From IMG/VR virus record IMGVR_UViG_3300035670_000210, positions 1-62,329 of that record: a stretch of 62,329 nt of DNA, one strand, 5' to 3'. The notes under the pieces are model-generated. The model had not been told where the DNA came from, made no database searches, and worked only from the letters and a program-made list of their open reading frames with translations. This DNA comes from a virus. Positions 46,473 through 54,040 of the stretch are shown one piece after another. Position 1 is the stretch's first letter. Every line of letters begins with the position of its first letter. The position numbers and the translations under genes are program-made.

Positions 46473-48740
46473 TTAGCAAGCCATCAACACGCACGGGACA
46501 GCGTAGGAGCCGTCAGCGTAGGTGTGAGACACATGGGTTGACGTGACCTTGGCGATGGTCTTGGAGCGCACAATGTCGTCGCCCTGAGGTTTAGCCGTGC
46601 CGTCGCCTGCGGACATCAGGAGATCGCCGCGCTGGACCGTGGTGCCCGCACCAATGCGGATCACCATGTCGCCCGTCATGGCAAGCAGGATGTCGTTGTA
46701 GCCATCGTCGGTGCTGTCCCAAGCCACGAACACCCCAGCCACGTTGGCATCCCCCTCGACTGCGCTGACCTGAACGCAGTTAAGCTGTTCGTTGTCCTCG
46801 TTGTCCCAGTTGGACATCTGGTCAAGGTTCGACATGACCGTGCCTTTGAGAAGTTCAGGACGCGAGTTGTCTGGGAATTGCGCCCAGCGGGAGAGGTGGC
46901 CACCGTTGTAGCTGACGGTCGTGCCGGATACTGAGATGGTGCCTTCCGAAGTCCCGCCCTGCCGGAGATCGACAAGAGTGCCATCGTTTGTCTGGCGCAT
47001 GACGTTAAGGGGCGTATTGCTGGCTCGCAAAAAACTTGCGGCACCATTGGCCGTTATGGAACCACCCGTGTCGGTTGTGCTGGTGGTGCTAAGTTCAGTT
47101 GCCCCTACAAAAAAGTTCCCGCTGCTGTCGATGCGGGCGCGTTCTGCATAGGTCGCAGACCCAGTTCTCTGATGGAAAACAAGATGGTTGTCATAGTTCG
47201 AAGATGTCGAAACGGAAGCAATCGACCAAAAGCCAGTAACACCACCTGCGTTTTGGCTCAGTAGCTTTAAGGCGCTATACGACCCTTCGGTGTCACTAGT
47301 GTTTCCAATTGTTAACGATGCGGCATAATCAGTGTCTGTCGCAGACGAGTAAACACTTGAGTTGGAAAAGGATACCTCAAGAGGAGAGCCGGGAGAATTC
47401 GTCCCAATCCCCACGTTGCCTGATGCGTCGATACGCATACGTTCTGCGGCTGCGGTCACGTCATAGAAGCGGAAGACACCGTTGTTGTTTCCAACGCGCC
47501 ACTCATTGCCTGTCGTGTCTGTGTATTGAATGTCTGGAATGGTGCCAGACAGATGCAGCATTTGAGCAGGCGAACTCGTCCCAATCCCTACGTTGCCCGA
47601 ACTATCCACCCGAAGCCGCTCAACCCCAGCAGTCTCCACCGTTACGGTATCAGCCGCAGGGAAACGAATGGAGGTGTTGGTGTCGCCGGAGTGGACGATC
47701 TTGTCGGGGATAGTGATGTCAGCCGTGAACGTAGCCCCGCCGTCCTTCAGCAGGACGCCGTCAACAGTAACACCGGACGTAGCCGTCTGCTCGTTGATCG
47801 TGTTGGTGATGACTTGGCCTTGGGACGTTATGTTGCCCGTAGCCGTAACGGTGGTGAACGCACCGGTAGAGGGCGTAGCCGAGCCAATAGCCACGTTGTC
47901 CGCGGTGCCGCCATTGATGTCCGCCGTGGTTAGCACCGCGGAGTTGATCGTCATGACGCCGGTGGAGTTCGCAATAGTCGCCGCAGTGGTACCGTCATTG
48001 GCGTTGAGGTTAGTGACCTGCGCCGTGGGTGTGGTGACCGAAGTGGTAACAATAATAGCTGCAGGCAAACCAACAGTCAGCGTCTGACCAGAAGCCGCGG
48101 TTTCGATCTCATTGGCCGTTCCCGCGATCGTAAAAGTCTGACTATCAAGATCAACTGCACCGGTGCCACTACCCCCGGCAAAATCCAAATCTTGCGCGGT
48201 AACTTGGCTGTCCACGTAGGCCTTGATCGACTGCTGTGTAGCCAAAGCTGTCGCGCTGTCAGACGCCATGTTGTCTTCGTCGAGAATCGTGTTGACCTGC
48301 ACACCGGTGCCGACCTTCAGCGTGGTCATGCTGGTGACGGCTTCTACGACGTTTGTACCATCACAGAACACGAACTTAGCCTGCCCGTTCTGCACGGCGA
48401 CGCCAGTACCTGCGGAGGTTCTAATCGTGATGATCTGACCGGTAGAGTTCTTACACAGGTAAATCTTAGGTTGTGTCGGGCAGATGACCGTGCCAGCACC
48501 GGTAAGCGCCGCGCCGCTATCCGTAAACTCAAGCATTGCACAGCGCGATTCCGACGTGAGGCCGTTTGCTGTGGTGAGAGTATGTGAGTTTGTGGTCCAC
48601 GTATTGATGACCGCGCGGCCCGCGATAGCCTCTTCGACCATCGACGTGATGTTTTCGTTTACGACGTCACCCCATGTGCCGCTGAGTTCGCCCTGTGTCG
48701 GCAACGCCAACTTAAGGATCGTTGTATATTGCGTAGCCAT
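46473..48740 (-). CDS. Tail fibre / receptor-binding protein
   Basis: 755 residues. N-terminal anchor (1-130, beta-rich), then repeats A-T-G-N-I-T-S-Q-G and several copies of R-(M/L)-R-I/V-D-(S/A)-S-G-N-V-G-I-G-T-(S/N)-S-P, a shaft motif typical of marine phage fibres. The last ~150 residues (from about 600) are a compact head ending T-V-Q-R-G-D-L...Y-A-V-P-C-V-L-M-A-C, similar to C-terminal tail-fibre domains (peptidase-G2/chaperone-like). Binds host surface; the end may be a cleavable chaperone. Confidence 0.8.
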   Translation of the reverse strand: MATQYTTILKLALPTQGELSGTWGDVVNENITSMVEEAIAGRAVINTWTTNSHTLTTANGLTSESRCAMLEFTDSGAALTGAGTVICPTQPKIYLCKNSTGQIITIRTSAGTGVAVQNGQAKFVFCDGTNVVEAVTSMTTLKVGTGVQVNTILDEDNMASDSATALATQQSIKAYVDSQVTAQDLDFAGGSGTGAVDLDSQTFTIAGTANEIETAASGQTLTVGLPAAIIVTTSVTTPTAQVTNLNANDGTTAATIANSTGVMTINSAVLTTADINGGTADNVAIGSATPSTGAFTTVTATGNITSQGQVITNTINEQTATSGVTVDGVLLKDGGATFTADITIPDKIVHSGDTNTSIRFPAADTVTVETAGVERLRVDSSGNVGIGTSSPAQMLHLSGTIPDIQYTDTTGNEWRVGNNNGVFRFYDVTAAAERMRIDASGNVGIGTNSPGSPLEVSFSNSSVYSSATDTDYAASLTIGNTSDTEGSYSALKLLSQNAGGVTGFWSIASVSTSSNYDNHLVFHQRTGSATYAERARIDSSGNFFVGATELSTTSTTDTGGSITANGAASFLRASNTPLNVMRQTNDGTLVDLRQGGTSEGTISVSGTTVSYNGGHLSRWAQFPDNSRPELLKGTVMSNLDQMSNWDNEDNEQLNCVQVSAVEGDANVAGVFVAWDSTDDGYNDILLAMTGDMVIRIGAGTTVQRGDLLMSAGDGTAKPQGDDIVRSKTIAKVTSTHVSHTYADGSYAVPCVLMAC

Positions 48741-48748
48741 CTAGCACC

Positions 48749-49711
48749 TCATGCCGCTATATCTGCCCAGTCGGGCGACTGTGTTTCAGGTACGCTATTC
48801 CAGTTTGGAGCTTGCGCATCGATGATGCCGTTCCAGTTCGGAGATTGCGCACTAGGCGAAGCCCCCCATCCGGGGTTTTGAGTGTCGTGTATATCCTGCC
48901 AATCCGGGTTCTGGTTGTCGTCAACCTGCCCCCAAACTAACGGAACTCCGGCTGTGCCGGTTGCTACGATGCCTACAGCGTAGACGGTCGCGTTTGCCTT
49001 GGGTGTGACTGTACCAAGAACCGCGGTGCCAGACAATCCTATAACTTGTACTGTCGCGCCGAGAGAGAAAGCAACTGTGCCCAATGCAGTCGTAGCAGCG
49101 AGTCCGCTTGGAGATACATTCGCGTCAGAGCTTGTAGCGACTACGCCGAGTTGCGTGGTGCCTTGGACTCCGGCAGGGGAGACATTGGCGGTGCCGGTAA
49201 CAACAACGCTCCCGACCCCGCCAGTAGCGGCAATTCCGCTTGGATAGGCATTTGCGTCCGCGCTTGTTGTAACCACTCCAAGTTGCGCTGTACCTTGCAC
49301 ACCGGTTGGGTATACGTTGGCTTCCGCAACAACCGCAACAGTGCCAACTGCGCCGGTGGCCTCTAACCCACTCGGGTAGATATTTGCGCCCGCGGTGGCG
49401 ATTACAGAACCAAGTTCTGCGCTGCCTTCTACACTAGTTACCGCTACGTTTGCTGCGGCAGATATCGCTACGATACCCACAGCGCCTGTGGCTTCGACCC
49501 CTGTCGGGGATACATTAGCCTCGGCTATGACACTAACTGTGCCGACCCCACCCGTAGCGGATAGCCCGCTCGGGAAGACATTGGCGTTTGCAACAACGGT
49601 TACTGTACCAACAGCACCCGTTGCGAACGGCATTTGTACGTCGCCACCCCACGCTGTATCGCCCCAACCACCGGACGACCAGCCTCTATAGGTGACAAGC
49701 ACACTCGCCAT
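48749..49711 (-). CDS. 22-residue-repeat beta protein with C-terminal Trp repeats
   Basis: 320 residues. From about residue 30, ten or more copies of a 22-residue unit (A-T-G-x-V-G-T-V-x-V-x-A-x-A-N-V-x-P-x-G-L-x) are arranged head to tail. The last ~60 residues have about five copies of an 11-residue D-x-Q-x-P-x-W-x-x-I unit. Probably a rigid, beta-structured shaft or decoration in the tail/fibre module. No enzyme motif. Repeat number could vary between relatives by slippage. Confidence 0.7.
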   Translation of the reverse strand: MASVLVTYRGWSSGGWGDTAWGGDVQMPFATGAVGTVTVVANANVFPSGLSATGGVGTVSVIAEANVSPTGVEATGAVGIVAISAAANVAVTSVEGSAELGSVIATAGANIYPSGLEATGAVGTVAVVAEANVYPTGVQGTAQLGVVTTSADANAYPSGIAATGGVGSVVVTGTANVSPAGVQGTTQLGVVATSSDANVSPSGLAATTALGTVAFSLGATVQVIGLSGTAVLGTVTPKANATVYAVGIVATGTAGVPLVWGQVDDNQNPDWQDIHDTQNPGWGASPSAQSPNWNGIIDAQAPNWNSVPETQSPDWADIAA

Positions 49712-49720
49712 TTATGCCAC

Positions 49721-50152
49721 CTAGGCGATGCGCAGGATAGCGTTCGAGGCGTCTGCTGTCGGGAACTGGATGGTGAAATCACCTGCGGTCGAGGTCTTAT
49801 CCGAACCAAAGTCCAGAACCGCCACCGCGGGGTCTCCCCCACCACTCTTGTAGATTAACGCACCCCGTGCGGTGATCGTAGCCGCAGCCCAAGTCGTGTC
49901 TGCGAAATCAAGGAACGCTGTGGTACCCGACGTCGTCGGGTTTGTAGAGATCGTCAGCGTATTACCGCCAGCGGTGTACCCTGTCCCCGAAGCTTCGTTA
50001 GTTGCACTGTACGCAGTCGTAGCTGCACTAAGCGTAGCGCTCGATGTGTAAAGTGCGATCTTGAATGTTTGTGCCGTATCCGAGCTGAAGTCCATCTCGC
50101 CGTCGAGAAGGGCCTTTTTGAAGGACGTGCACATTGCCTGTGTGATGGCCAT
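49721..50152 (-). CDS. Beta-rich virion protein
   Basis: 143 residues. N-terminal helix (M-A-I-T-Q-A-M-C-T-S-F-K-K-A-L-L-D-G), then beta strands rich in T/S/G/A with F-K-I-A-L-Y-T-S-S-A-T-L. This F-K-x-A-L-Y-T-S-x-A-x-L opening is widespread in phage structural proteins beside fibre or neck genes. Exact role unknown, likely virion-associated. Confidence 0.65.
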   Translation of the reverse strand: MAITQAMCTSFKKALLDGEMDFSSDTAQTFKIALYTSSATLSAATTAYSATNEASGTGYTAGGNTLTISTNPTTSGTTAFLDFADTTWAAATITARGALIYKSGGGDPAVAVLDFGSDKTSTAGDFTIQFPTADASNAILRIA

Positions 50153-50162
50153 CGGTGTCTCC

Positions 50163-50792
50163 TTAGCTTACTGGGTTGCGTACCTGACCGGAACGGTAGG
50201 CATCTTGACGCAATTTTCCGTCTCCGAGGTTCTTAAGCAGACCAATAGCAAGCACGTACATTTGGTTGTACGTGTTAACCATATCCTGCTCACCCTTCAT
50301 GAAGCGTATAGCCTCAACGAGTGAACCATTTAGCAATGCTGAGTCAAACTCATCTCCTAGCCACGTCGTACCTGCCGTAACGATGGACTCTGGGTAATAC
50401 CCGTAATGCAGCTCCATTCCATAAGCAGCATCCGGGGTTGGACCAAGAATAAACGAGTTATCGTCAAAGTATGCGTAGTGTTTCGGAAAGCCCGTAGGGG
50501 ACGATCCGGGATACGCCTCGCGGATAAAGTTTACATCCTTATTGAGGAGGTACGTATAGTTCCCGGACCCATCAATGGCGGCAAGGCTGTAGCTGTACAG
50601 AAAGTCTGAGGGGGTAGACAGGTATTTAATCCCCGAAGTCAGGTTACCTGTCACGTTCTTCCGCAGCGCAGGAATCTGCACTGAGTTGTAGATTTTCTGC
50701 TCAGCCTGCTGAACGAACATAGCGAGCTGATCTTCTGTGAAGGAGTTTTCACAGATGTCTTCAATGTTGGCTTTCAGCTCGGTGTAGTTCAT
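50163..50792 (-). CDS. Head-tail adaptor/connector protein
   Basis: 209 residues. Helical N-terminus (Y-T-E-L-K-A-N-I-E-D-I-C-E-N-S-F-T-E-D-Q-L), beta middle with I-L-G-P-T-P-D and L-H-Y-G-Y-Y-P, and a helical end (A-L-L-N-G-S-L-V-E-A-I-R-F-M-K-G-E). This matches phage adaptor (gp11-like / tail tubular A-like) proteins of podoviruses. Follows a short gene after the gp4-like protein. Confidence 0.7.
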   Translation of the reverse strand: MNYTELKANIEDICENSFTEDQLAMFVQQAEQKIYNSVQIPALRKNVTGNLTSGIKYLSTPSDFLYSYSLAAIDGSGNYTYLLNKDVNFIREAYPGSSPTGFPKHYAYFDDNSFILGPTPDAAYGMELHYGYYPESIVTAGTTWLGDEFDSALLNGSLVEAIRFMKGEQDMVNTYNQMYVLAIGLLKNLGDGKLRQDAYRSGQVRNPVS

Positions 50793-50795
50793 GTG

Positions 50796-50984
50796 TTAAC
50801 CCATAGGCCCCCGAGCCATGGTGCCTTTAGTAGCAGCACCAGTCCCACGAATTTTTGTGCCCCCAGCTTGTTTGGTAGGCTTTTGCATGCCCCCAGCTTT
50901 CTTAGCGGGTTTCCGCATCTTCTTGGATGCGTTTTCGACCTTGCCACCAGACATCATCTTCTTGGTTCCACAGTTGCTAGGCAT
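50796..50984 (-). CDS. Small basic Lys/Gly/Met-rich protein
   Basis: 62 residues (MPSNCGTKKMMSGGKVENAS...) with repeats of K-K-A-G-G and K-P-T-K-Q-A-G-G, ending M-A-R-G-P-M-G. Belongs to a set of small, very basic, low-complexity proteins in this window (see 51984, 52262, 52420, 52980). They may be DNA-binding head components. Start has AGGAGATAC upstream. Confidence 0.5.
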   Translation of the reverse strand: MPSNCGTKKMMSGGKVENASKKMRKPAKKAGGMQKPTKQAGGTKIRGTGAATKGTMARGPMG

Positions 50985-50995
50985 GTTCGTATCTC

Positions 50996-51307
50996 CTACG
51001 AAGTTATTACAGTGACCTGCCCAATAAATCCAGTACCTACTACCGGACGCATTGGTAGGATAATCGCGCGACTCTCAGCGTATTCGGCACTGTCTGGCCG
51101 TGGGTTACGCAGAGCTTGTGGGTCATCGACTGGAAACTCTCCCAGACGAAGCTGTGGGTGGTCTGGGTCCCAACAAGTTGGGCAAGACAATACGTTGGTT
51201 TTACGTCCTTTTACGAACGTCGTGTGCAGTTTGCGTAAGGGGTATTGGAACCCACATACGTCGCATATACCGATCGCTTTTTGTCCCGAAGCGAAGCGAT
51301 TAGTCAT
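50996..51307 (-). CDS. Zinc-ribbon protein in neck region
   Basis: 103 residues. C-D-V-C-G (about 15-19) and C-P-T-C-W (about 42-46) form a zinc ribbon, followed by a beta part (V-G-T-G-F-I-G-Q-V-T-V-I-T-S). The pattern I-C-D-V-C-G-F-x-Y...L-x-x-x-x-V-x-G-R-x-T-N-V-L-S-C-P-x-C is common in podovirus neck regions. Overlaps the gp4-like stop by ATGA. Confidence 0.65.
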   Translation of the reverse strand: MTNRFASGQKAIGICDVCGFQYPLRKLHTTFVKGRKTNVLSCPTCWDPDHPQLRLGEFPVDDPQALRNPRPDSAEYAESRAIILPMRPVVGTGFIGQVTVITS

Positions 51308-51987
51308 CTAATCATCCTCACGCTGGGGACAAACCGGGCAGGTGCCTTTTCCCGATCCTCTTCTGCGGCGAGTCGGAACTGATCTTCATACTCCGCTTTT
51401 AGGAGCGGGATACGCTGTGCGAGCTCGGGTGATTTCATAGCGATATGGTACGCCAGCCCCGCGACCAGACATGGAAGGAAGCGAAAGTTCATATCCGCGG
51501 TCTGAACACCAGCACCGGCGTCTTGAACCCGTCGCATGCGCCAGTAAACGAGCGTGTATTCGTTGGAGTCCGGCACAGGCCATACGTTTATCCGCGGAGC
51601 ATCCCGCAGACGCTCAATCCACACTTGGATAGGCCGACCCGTATTTGTTTTGTTAGGGATAGTGGAGTAGGTGCTCACGCTGATACGCGAGAGGTTGATG
51701 TCCTGTTGCGTACTACCTGACCCGGTACGGATAACCTGCTCCAGCAAATCAATGGTGTCCGCAGGGAGCGTGTATTGCCTTACACCCTGCGTAAGAGCCT
51801 GTGTGCCCTCATCAATCGTCCACATATTGATGCCGCGGTTTTGCCACTCGATCGTCATCAAATTCATGGACCGCCGCGCAGTGCGCAGGTCGTAACCAGA
51901 ACGCATCTCCCGGCCCGCACGCTCCCATGCTTCCTCGGCGATCTCCGTGAAGTCCATGTTAAACGCTGTGGTTCCAGAAGTGGTCAC
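51304..51987 (-). CDS. P22 gp4-like head-tail connector
   Basis: 227 residues from GTG 51987, which overlaps the previous stop (GTGA). Mostly helical: I-A-E-E-A-W-E-R-A-G, R-R-S-M-N-L-M-T-I-E-W-Q-N-R-G, then L-P-A-D-T-I-D-L-L-E, and a C-terminal helix (K-A-E-Y-E-D-Q-F-R-L-A). The E-A-W-E-R-(A/I)-G...R-S-(L/M)-N-L-(M/L)-x-x-E-W-(S/Q)-N-R-G pattern is typical of P22 gp4-type tail accessory (connector) proteins. It would attach under the portal. Confidence 0.75.
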   Translation of the reverse strand: MTTSGTTAFNMDFTEIAEEAWERAGREMRSGYDLRTARRSMNLMTIEWQNRGINMWTIDEGTQALTQGVRQYTLPADTIDLLEQVIRTGSGSTQQDINLSRISVSTYSTIPNKTNTGRPIQVWIERLRDAPRINVWPVPDSNEYTLVYWRMRRVQDAGAGVQTADMNFRFLPCLVAGLAYHIAMKSPELAQRIPLLKAEYEDQFRLAAEEDREKAPARFVPSVRMIR

Positions 51988-52262
51988 TTGCTGCCTCGTT
52001 TTGCTGGCGACACCCGGCGTGGACTACCCGCGGGTTGTCCTAGCCGTTTCTTTTCGGCGATCTTCTTGCTCTTTTCTGACGAGCTCATCTCGCTACTGGT
52101 TTTAGGGGTCTTGCTAGACACGCGTTTACTGGGTCTACAGTAGGGCGTGCCACGACTCTCCCCTTCTTGGCGTCCGCAAGACTTTCCAGTACGCACGTCC
52201 TTCCAGTCCTCTTGGAACCAGCGTTTTAGTGCCGCACCCTTTTCTGTCTTGCGAACAGCCAT
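51984..52262 (-). CDS. Small basic phage/giant-virus-type protein
   Basis: 92 residues. L-K-R-W-F-Q-E-D-W-K-D-V-R-T-G-K-S-C-G-R, then Y-C-R-P-S-K-R-V-S-S-K-T-P-K-T, a highly conserved pattern I recall from a small family (DUF5872-type) present in phages and in giant DNA viruses. Very basic C-terminal half. Function unknown. The start overlaps the previous stop (TAATG). Confidence 0.6.
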   Translation of the reverse strand: MAVRKTEKGAALKRWFQEDWKDVRTGKSCGRQEGESRGTPYCRPSKRVSSKTPKTSSEMSSSEKSKKIAEKKRLGQPAGSPRRVSPAKRGSK

Positions 52263-52420
52263 TACTTTTTCCCCTTGTTGCCCCAGCTCTTAGCGCCAAC
52301 CTTACGGCATTTAGCGATTGCCCCCGAAGCATAGGCGGACGGGAAGACCTTATAGCGAGATTTTACCTTGCTATAGCAGGCATCCTTCACCGCCCCACCT
52401 TTTTTGTAATGCGCACGCAT
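52262..52420 (-). CDS. 52-residue basic protein (YSKVKSRYKVFPSAYASG family)
   Basis: A short, very basic protein. The core C-Y-S-K-V-K-S-R-Y-K-V-F-P-S-A-Y-A-S-G followed by A-K-C-R-K-V-G-A-K is a strongly conserved pattern seen in phage and giant-virus small proteins; the two Cys may pair or bind metal. Its start and stop overlap both neighbours (TAATG), so the three genes 51984-52980 are a coupled set. Confidence 0.6.
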   Translation of the reverse strand: MRAHYKKGGAVKDACYSKVKSRYKVFPSAYASGAIAKCRKVGAKSWGNKGKK

Positions 52421-52980
52421 TACATCATTTTACAGGCTTTGCCGCCACGGGCTTTACCGTAACCGCGGACTTTACCACCGGCCTTCATCTTACCGACCCC
52501 GTCAGCCGCAAAAGAAGGGACTTTCTTACCGTCTTTTTCGACCATCTTAAGCTGGCCACCGGCCTTCATCTTGTGTGCGGAGTCTTTCATCATAGTGCCG
52601 TCAGGCATTTTGTGCATGCCGACTTTACCACCCATTTTCATACCCGATCCCGGGCCGAGAGTGCGCATATCGTATGCGTCCCGTTCAGCAGCGCGGTTGC
52701 TGCGCCCGACTGCGGTGTCCACCGACATGTCCGTCTCCATGTCCGCTTCCATGTCTTCCGGGCGACGACGTGCGCGGATAGAGCGCTTCGGTGCAGAGGC
52801 GCTGCCCATCATGTCTTTCGGACGCATGCGGGGACGGATTGACGTGGTCGGGCCACCCTCTTGGTATTTCTTCATCATTTCTTCTCCTACGTTTTGAGGG
52901 ACCCCCACCTTCTTGGCGAATTTGGGGTTGTTTGCGACAGCTGCCATAAAGCGGCGTTGTTTTTCCGACTTCGGTGGCAT
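52420..52980 (-). CDS. Basic Met/Lys/Gly-rich protein
   Basis: 186 residues from ATG 52980 (P-P-K-S-E-K-Q-R-R-F-M-A-A-V at the front; this opening is common in small phage proteins). The second half has repeats of K-M-K-A-G-G and G-K-A-R-G-G-K-A-C-K-M-M. Arg/Met-rich middle. No enzyme motif. The composition suggests a nucleic-acid-binding or head-internal protein. Confidence 0.55.
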   Translation of the reverse strand: MPPKSEKQRRFMAAVANNPKFAKKVGVPQNVGEEMMKKYQEGGPTTSIRPRMRPKDMMGSASAPKRSIRARRRPEDMEADMETDMSVDTAVGRSNRAAERDAYDMRTLGPGSGMKMGGKVGMHKMPDGTMMKDSAHKMKAGGQLKMVEKDGKKVPSFAADGVGKMKAGGKVRGYGKARGGKACKMM

Positions 52981-53240
52981 CAGCAATTCCACGCCCGAAG
53001 GCTCTTATTGATCCGGGAATTGGGGTCATTGGCAGTCTTCGACGAGGTATTCTTCGCCTTCATCCCTTTCATACGGGCGCAAAAAGATGCCCTACGACCT
53101 TTGTCTTCCTTAGACTTCGGATTTGGCGCAGGGGGTTTTAGGTTCATCCCTTGCTTTTTGGCGGACGCGCGCCCTTTGGCGTTCAATCCGCCTTCGGGGT
53201 TTTTGCCTTCTTTGCGCTGCCATGCAGGGGATTTTGCCAT
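52980..53240 (-). CDS. Small basic DUF6321-like protein
   Basis: 86 residues. The front S-P-A-W-Q-R-K-E-G-K-N-P-E-G-G-L-N-A-K-G-R is a strongly conserved pattern of DUF6321-type phage proteins; the remainder is Lys/Arg/Asn-rich (K-P-P-A-P-N-P-K-S-K-E-D, R-R-A-S-F-C-A-R-M-K-G-M). Found in cyano- and pelagiphages near the neck genes. TGATG overlap with the next gene. Confidence 0.65.
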   Translation of the reverse strand: MAKSPAWQRKEGKNPEGGLNAKGRASAKKQGMNLKPPAPNPKSKEDKGRRASFCARMKGMKAKNTSSKTANDPNSRINKSLRAWNC

Positions 53241-53244
53241 GATA

Positions 53245-53520
53245 TCACCCGTAGAAAAACGTAACCGACGATACGTTGGTCAGGTCCAAGTAGACATCCG
53301 TCTCAAATAGGATGCCCTCGCCCGGAATAACGATATCGTACGCGTCGGCCAAGGCGGGGGTTGCTACATCGAGCTTAGTCACACCCGACGAACCACCATC
53401 TTTCAACACGATACTGCCTGCAGTGGCAGTCGCTAGATAGGTGACGTGCCGGATGCGCTGCCGCCCAGCATAGACCGTACCATCAGCGGTAAGCGTCACA
53501 CTGCGGACATCTGTGGTCAT
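53245..53520 (-). CDS. Small beta-rich virion protein
   Basis: 91 residues, beta-rich throughout (V-R-S-V-T-L-T-A-D-G-T-V-Y, then A-T-A-G-S-I-V-L-K-D-G-G, then V-Y-L-D-L-T-N-V-S-S-V-T-F-F-Y-G). The pattern fits small phage head or neck decoration proteins. Start overlaps the previous stop (ATGA). Confidence 0.6.
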   Translation of the reverse strand: MTTDVRSVTLTADGTVYAGRQRIRHVTYLATATAGSIVLKDGGSSGVTKLDVATPALADAYDIVIPGEGILFETDVYLDLTNVSSVTFFYG

Positions 53521-53618
53521 TGTTCAGCATCCTTCGAAGGGGCGGGCTTTTTAACCGGCTTGGGGGGCTGGCGCGCTGCAAGCTCTTCTTCGCTCGCGGG
53601 TTCCCATTTAATAGTCAT
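53517..53618 (-). CDS. 33-residue Pro/Lys/Glu peptide
   Basis: A short ORF (MTIKWEPASEEELAARQPPK...) overlapping the next gene start by ATGA. Acidic helix then Pro/Lys-rich end. GAGGTGACTC upstream is moderate. Short proteins of this type are common between head genes; role unknown. Its overlap with a good start and its codon-like composition favour a real gene. Confidence 0.45.
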   Translation of the reverse strand: MTIKWEPASEEELAARQPPKPVKKPAPSKDAEQ

Positions 53619-53626
53619 GAGTCACC

Positions 53627-53911
53627 TCACGAAGCGGAGATGGTAGCGAGCGTATCCACGCGAAGCCAGTTAGTTCCATTCGAGAACGCCATGACTGGCG
53701 AACCCGCCGCACCGTTGGAAACGTAAATGACCGTACCAGCGCCAGCCGTGGAAGCCGAAGGGGCCCCTGCAACTGTGTATGACGGGAGTTTGATTGCGCC
53801 GGTGACGTCGCCGGTGATGTTGCCGGTGACGTCGCCGGTGATGTTGCCGGTGACGTTGCCGCTGAAGCCGTTGTTCGAGACGACTGGACCGCTAAAGGTC
53901 GTAGTACCCAT
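53627..53911 (-). CDS. G-N/D-x-T repeat fibre-like protein
   Basis: 94 residues. Residues 18-39 are a tandem of 4-residue units (G-N-V-T, G-N-I-T, G-D-V-T), followed by a compact T/S/A-rich beta end with A-P-S-A-S-T-A-G-A-G-T-V-I-Y-V-S-N-G. This is a typical opening of phage fibre/appendage proteins, here a short stand-alone version. The DNA repeats have 24-base periodicity, so copy number may vary without frameshift. AGGAGATACAC upstream. Confidence 0.65.
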   Translation of the reverse strand: MGTTTFSGPVVSNNGFSGNVTGNITGDVTGNITGDVTGAIKLPSYTVAGAPSASTAGAGTVIYVSNGAAGSPVMAFSNGTNWLRVDTLATISAS

Positions 53912-53983
53912 GTGTATCTCCTGTCGTGGGTCAAGTCAGCCACACCGCGTGACTGTCAGGGATAGTGGTAGATTACAGCATAA

Positions 53984-54018
53984 CAAAACAAAAAGAAAGG
54001 GGAGACCGAAGTCTCCCC
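53984..54018 (-). terminator. Terminator after major capsid gene
   Basis: On the minus strand GGGGAGAC - TTCG - GTCTCCCC (54018-53999) is followed by TTTCTTTTTGTTTT. Stable 8-bp stem with a UUCG tetraloop and U-run: a classical intrinsic terminator behind the capsid gene. It would let the head operon be expressed above the tail genes. Confidence 0.85.
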
Positions 54019-54040
54019 TCCCCTAGCGTTGCCTGTACGC

